Source: QHCA01 sp038237645 | Lineage (GTDB): Bacteria > Actinomycetota > Actinomycetes > Mycobacteriales > QHCA01 | Assembly: GCA_038237645.1 (NCBI GenBank) | Contig: JBBRYN010000049.1 | Span: forward strand, 1 to 26,204 | Reading direction: 5' to 3' | Length of the DNA stretch: 26,204 nucleotides | In this document: one piece after another, positions 22,622-26,204 of the stretch | Layout: every line of letters starts with the position of its first letter | Numbering within the stretch: position 1 is the stretch's first letter | Program-made: the position numbers and the translations under genes | The notes under the pieces: generated by a model | Told to the model about the DNA's origin: nothing | The model's database searches: none | What the model saw: only the letters and a program-made list of their open reading frames with translations

Positions 22622-22699
22622 GGAGCATTACTCCTGTCTGCGACTGCCTACACGTTGAGTGGGCAATGTCGAAACTCGACTTCGAGAGTGTACGCGCCC
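22622..22699. other. secG-rbpA intergenic region
   Basis: These 78 bases hold the AGGAG ribosome site of rbpA and a short inverted repeat CTCGA-CT-TCGAG (22675-22686). A weak minus-strand promoter is possible: TTCGAC, 17 bases, TAGGCA. None is strong enough to call as a terminator or promoter. Confidence 0.35.
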
Positions 22700-22936
22700 T
22701 CAGGTCTTAATCTTGAGCAGCAGGCCGATTCCGACAATGCTGATTATCCACACGAGACCGCAGATAACGGTCAGCCGGTCGAGGTTCTTCTCCGCCACCG
22801 ACGAGCCGGACAGGTTGGAACTGACGCCACCGCCGAACATGGAGGACAGTCCACCACCCTTGCCCCGGTGCAGCAGGATCAGCACGATCAGCATGAGGCT
22901 CGTGATCATCAGGATGATGTTGAGGGCGAGAACCAT
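22700..22936 (-). CDS. secG: SecG preprotein translocase subunit
   Basis: This 78-residue two-helix membrane protein is an accessory subunit of the SecYEG channel. Helix 1 spans about 3-21. The conserved cytosolic loop H-R-G-K-G-G-G-L-S-S-M-F-G-G-G follows (23-37), then helix 2 at about 54-75. The ATG is three bases after the stop of the OppF-like gene, so it is almost certainly cotranscribed with the importer genes. It is usual to find secG after tpi instead. A purine-rich GAGGAA in the end of the upstream gene is a distant ribosome site. Confidence 0.95.
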   Translation of the reverse strand: MVLALNIILMITSLMLIVLILLHRGKGGGLSSMFGGGVSSNLSGSSVAEKNLDRLTVICGLVWIISIVGIGLLLKIKT

Positions 22937-22939
22937 GGA

Positions 22940-23977
<1,038 letters not shown>

Positions 23978-24002
23978 ACGGTCTCCAGGGTGGGATGCGT
24001 CT

Positions 24003-25070
24003 TCACAGGGTGGGCTGCACTTCCTCGGTGAAAATACGGGACCTCTCTTCGTCGCTGAGATGACAGGCGACCAGGTGCCCCGGCGACGCCTCGCGCAGCA
24101 CCGGCACCTCGGTCTGCGAGCGACCGTTGTTGAGCCCCTCGTAGGGGCACCGGGGATGGAAGGCACAGCCGGACGGCACGTTGATCAGCGAGGGCGGCGA
24201 GCCGGCGATCGGCCGCAGCCGCTCCTGCCGGACGCGGTCGAGCCGGGTGACCGAGGACAGCAACCCCCACGTGTACGGGTGCTGTGGCCGGTAGAACAAG
24301 TCCTCCACCGACGCCCGCTCCACGCACTTGCCGGCATACATCACCAGGATGTCGTCGGCGATCTCGGCGACCACACCCAGGTCATGGGTGATGATGATGA
24401 TGGCGGAGTTGAACTCCTTCTGCAGGTCGAGCATGAGGTCGAGGATCTGCGCCTGGACGGTGACGTCGAGCGCCGTCGTGGGCTCGTCGGCGATCAGCAG
24501 CTCCGGGTTGCAGGACAGTGCCATCGCGATCATCGCGCGCTGGCGCATGCCGCCGGAGAACTGGTGCGGGTAGTCGTCGACCCGCCGGTCGGGCTGCGGA
24601 ATGCCGACCCGCTCCAGCATCTCGACGGCCCGCTGGCGCGCGGCCTTGCGCGAGACGTCGTGGTGCACCCGGTAGGCCTCACCGATCTGCGACCCGACGG
24701 TGAAGTAGGGATGCATCGCGGACAACGGGTCCTGGAAGATCATCGCCATCTTGCTGCCGCGCATCTTGCGGACGTCTTCCATGCTGCCGCTGATGATCTC
24801 GTCGCCGCCGACCCAGATCTCGCCGGAGAGCCGGGCCCGGGTGCCCTTGTGCAGCCCCAGGATCGCCAGGCTGGTGACGCTCTTGCCCGAGCCGGACTCC
24901 CCCACGATGCCGAGCGTCTGTCCTTTGTCGACCGAGAAGGTCAGGCCGTCGACCGCCTTGACCAGGCCGTCGTCGGTGGGGAAATGCACCTTCAGGTCTT
25001 TGACCTTCAGGGATGATTTCTCATCCCAGGCGGGAGCCGGGCTCTGACCCTCTTCCAGTGCCGACGACAC
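24003..25070 (-). CDS. Oligopeptide/dipeptide ABC importer ATPase, OppD/DppD-like
   Basis: This 355-residue ATPase is the partner of the OppF-like protein. Walker A is G-E-S-G-S-G-K-S (57-64), the Q-loop F-Q-D-P-L-S-A-M-H-P (112-121), the signature F-S-G-G-M-R-Q-R (171-178), and Walker B L-L-I-A-D-E-P (191-197), with H229. The C-terminal extension keeps C302, C308 and C336 but lacks the cysteine normally found between the second and last, where it reads N-N-G-R-S-Q-T-E-V-P. GTG 25070 has GAGAGG about five bases upstream. A far longer open frame continues to 26021 but runs through the permease gene out of frame. It lies 80 bases after the permease stop and 25 bases before the OppF-like start. 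Confidence 0.93.
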   Translation of the reverse strand: MSSALEEGQSPAPAWDEKSSLKVKDLKVHFPTDDGLVKAVDGLTFSVDKGQTLGIVGESGSGKSVTSLAILGLHKGTRARLSGEIWVGGDEIISGSMEDVRKMRGSKMAMIFQDPLSAMHPYFTVGSQIGEAYRVHHDVSRKAARQRAVEMLERVGIPQPDRRVDDYPHQFSGGMRQRAMIAMALSCNPELLIADEPTTALDVTVQAQILDLMLDLQKEFNSAIIIITHDLGVVAEIADDILVMYAGKCVERASVEDLFYRPQHPYTWGLLSSVTRLDRVRQERLRPIAGSPPSLINVPSGCAFHPRCPYEGLNNGRSQTEVPVLREASPGHLVACHLSDEERSRIFTEEVQPTL

Positions 25071-25150
25071 ATCTGCCTCTCTGTCCGAATGATCCGAAGT
25101 CTGGCTGGCCAGCGTACGCCGCGGGGCACCGCGCGGGTAGGGAGGCAGGA
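25071..25150. other. Short gap between permease and OppD-like genes
   Basis: These 80 bases contain the OppD ribosome site (GAGAGG near the GTG). I see no hairpin or promoter that would separate the two genes, so they are probably cotranscribed. Confidence 0.4.
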
Positions 25151-26146
25151 TCAGGACAACCGGACCTTGGGGTCGACGACTGCGTAGAGAACGTCGACGA
25201 CCAGATTGGCCATGACGATGAAGAACGCCGCGACCAGCACGGTCCCGACGATCACCGGGAGGTTCAGGTCGTTGACCGAGTTGACGGCCAGCCGGCCGAT
25301 GCCGTTGAAGTTGTAGACGGTCTCGAGCAGGATCGCACCGCCCATCAAGCCGCCGATGTCGAGGCCGGCGATGGTCACGATGGGGGTGAGCGCCGCCCGC
25401 AGCCCGTGCTTGCGGATCACCACGGACTCCGGCAGGCCCTTGGCCCGGGCTGTGCGGATGTAGTCCTCGCTCATCGTCTCCAGCATGTTGGCTCGAGTGA
25501 GCCGGGCATAGAGCGCGGCGTAGAGGAAGGCGACCGTGATCCAGGGCAGGATGAGGTTCTTGGCCCACATCAGCGGGTTGTCGGTGAAGTTGACGTACTC
25601 CGGCAATGGCAGCAGTTTCCACTTCGCCACGACGAAGGTGATGATCAGCAGGCCGGTGAAGAACGACGGCAGTGACACCCCGGCCAGGGCCACCACCATG
25701 GCCGCCCGGTCGAAGATGCTGCCCTTGCGCAACCCGGACAGCACGCCGACGCTCACGCCGATGAGCAGCCAGAGGACGGCGCCCCCGATGGTGATCGAGA
25801 AGGTGACCGGGAAGTCCTGCTTGATCAGGTTGGTGACCGGGGTGTCCGACGGGTCGTGGTAGGAGATCCCCAGGCACGGCGCGGGGCAGTGGGTGACGGC
25901 GCCTTTGTCGCCGAAGTCCCGGCCGACGAAGATGCCCGCCATGAACTTGCCGTACTGCGTGGCCAGCGGCTCGTCGAGGGCGAGTTTGTGCTTCACCTGC
26001 TTGACGATCGCCGGGCTGCACGACTTGCCGCAGGACAGTGATGCCGCATCGACCGGCACGATGAAGAACAGCAGGAAGGTCGCGATGGAGATGACCCCGA
26101 GCATGACCACGACGCCGATGAGGCGGCGAATGATGTAACGGAGCAT
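25151..26146 (-). CDS. Oligopeptide/dipeptide ABC importer permease, OppB/DppB-like
   Basis: This is a 331-residue membrane permease with six predicted helices, the first at about 9-30. The coupling-loop signature is intact: E-D-Y-I-R-T-A-R-A-K-G-L-P (227-239), which docks on the ATPases. The outside segment between helices 1 and 2 (about 31-115) is long and carries four cysteines, C39-x3-C43 and C87-x3-C91, likely joined by disulfides outside the cell. The N-terminal M-L-R-Y-I-I-R-R-L matches other OppB/DppB proteins. The ribosome site GGGAAGG precedes the ATG. The second permease and the binding protein are not in the window and are probably encoded upstream, beyond 26204. Confidence 0.94.
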   Translation of the reverse strand: MLRYIIRRLIGVVVMLGVISIATFLLFFIVPVDAASLSCGKSCSPAIVKQVKHKLALDEPLATQYGKFMAGIFVGRDFGDKGAVTHCPAPCLGISYHDPSDTPVTNLIKQDFPVTFSITIGGAVLWLLIGVSVGVLSGLRKGSIFDRAAMVVALAGVSLPSFFTGLLIITFVVAKWKLLPLPEYVNFTDNPLMWAKNLILPWITVAFLYAALYARLTRANMLETMSEDYIRTARAKGLPESVVIRKHGLRAALTPIVTIAGLDIGGLMGGAILLETVYNFNGIGRLAVNSVNDLNLPVIVGTVLVAAFFIVMANLVVDVLYAVVDPKVRLS

Positions 26147-26187
26147 GCCTTAACCTTCCCTGCTGTGACCGGTGGGCGGGGTGCGGT

Positions 26188-26204
26188 GGGGGGGGGGGGG
26201 GGGG
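26188..26204. other. Terminal run of 17 G
   Basis: The window ends with 17 consecutive G bases, preceded by other G-rich sequence. A homopolymer exactly at the end is typical of assembly of poly-G read tails from two-colour sequencing, so these bases should not be trusted as genomic. Confidence 0.6.

Noticed and set aside
22675..22686. Terminator hairpin after secG
   Set aside because: The stem has only five base pairs and no supporting context.
22622..22699. SigR-type promoter for rbpA, as known in Streptomyces
   Set aside because: No GGAAT with GTT at the right spacing is present on the minus strand.
24003..26021. OppD-like protein extended to 672 residues
   Set aside because: The added part is a wrong-frame reading of the permease gene. 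GTG 25070 has a ribosome site and gives the family length.

Overview
The window reads as chromosomal DNA of a high-GC Actinomycetota. Evidence: strong GC bias at third codon positions, many GTG starts, the sufR-sufB-sufD-Rieske-sufC-sufS-sufU-sufT order, the ctaB/tkt/tal/pgi/zwf/opcA/pgl order, and RbpA, a protein restricted to actinobacteria. Family or genus cannot be fixed by eye. The window may be a whole contig: it starts inside a multicopy-type element (the 3' end of a group II intron) and ends in a run of 17 G that looks artefactual.

Layout. (1) 1-135: domains V and VI of a group II intron, sense to the plus strand, ending at the start of a polytopic GT-C-like membrane protein gene (138-1463, +). 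(2) 1466-3067 (-): a duplicated-ATPase ABC-F protein with a perfect 30-bp palindrome in its leader. (3) 3333-9890 (-): a complete SUF iron-sulfur assembly operon headed by its likely repressor SufR. It has almost no spacing, with four-base stop/start overlaps at several junctions. (4) 9968-10909 (+): heme A synthase CtaA, divergent from sufR. (5) 10875-13877 (-): heme O synthase CtaB, an ATP-grasp ligase of unknown substrate and a PrsW-type intramembrane protease, tightly packed. (6) 13989-22252 (+): transketolase, transaldolase, glucose-6-phosphate isomerase, glucose-6-phosphate dehydrogenase, its OpcA activator and 6-phosphogluconolactonase. (7) 22280-26146 (-): RbpA, SecG and three genes of an oligopeptide/dipeptide ABC importer (ATPases F and D, permease B). 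The second permease and the binding protein are presumably beyond the window end.

How it works together. The SUF genes build Fe-S clusters under a cluster-sensing regulator. CtaB then CtaA make heme O and heme A for cytochrome oxidase. The pentose-phosphate operon supplies NADPH and pentoses. Most of this is core metabolism.

The less ordinary signals are: the group II intron tail; a purine-rich 35-bp repeat present once inside the 3' end of sufD and twice in tandem between tkt and tal, each time about 20 bases before the next start codon; the ABC-F leader palindrome; a candidate SufR operator lying over a leaderless promoter; and the ctaB/ATP-grasp/PrsW cassette. I see no CRISPR array, tRNA, rRNA or defence island. 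No gene-free stretch exceeds 300 bases; the longest is 3068-3332.
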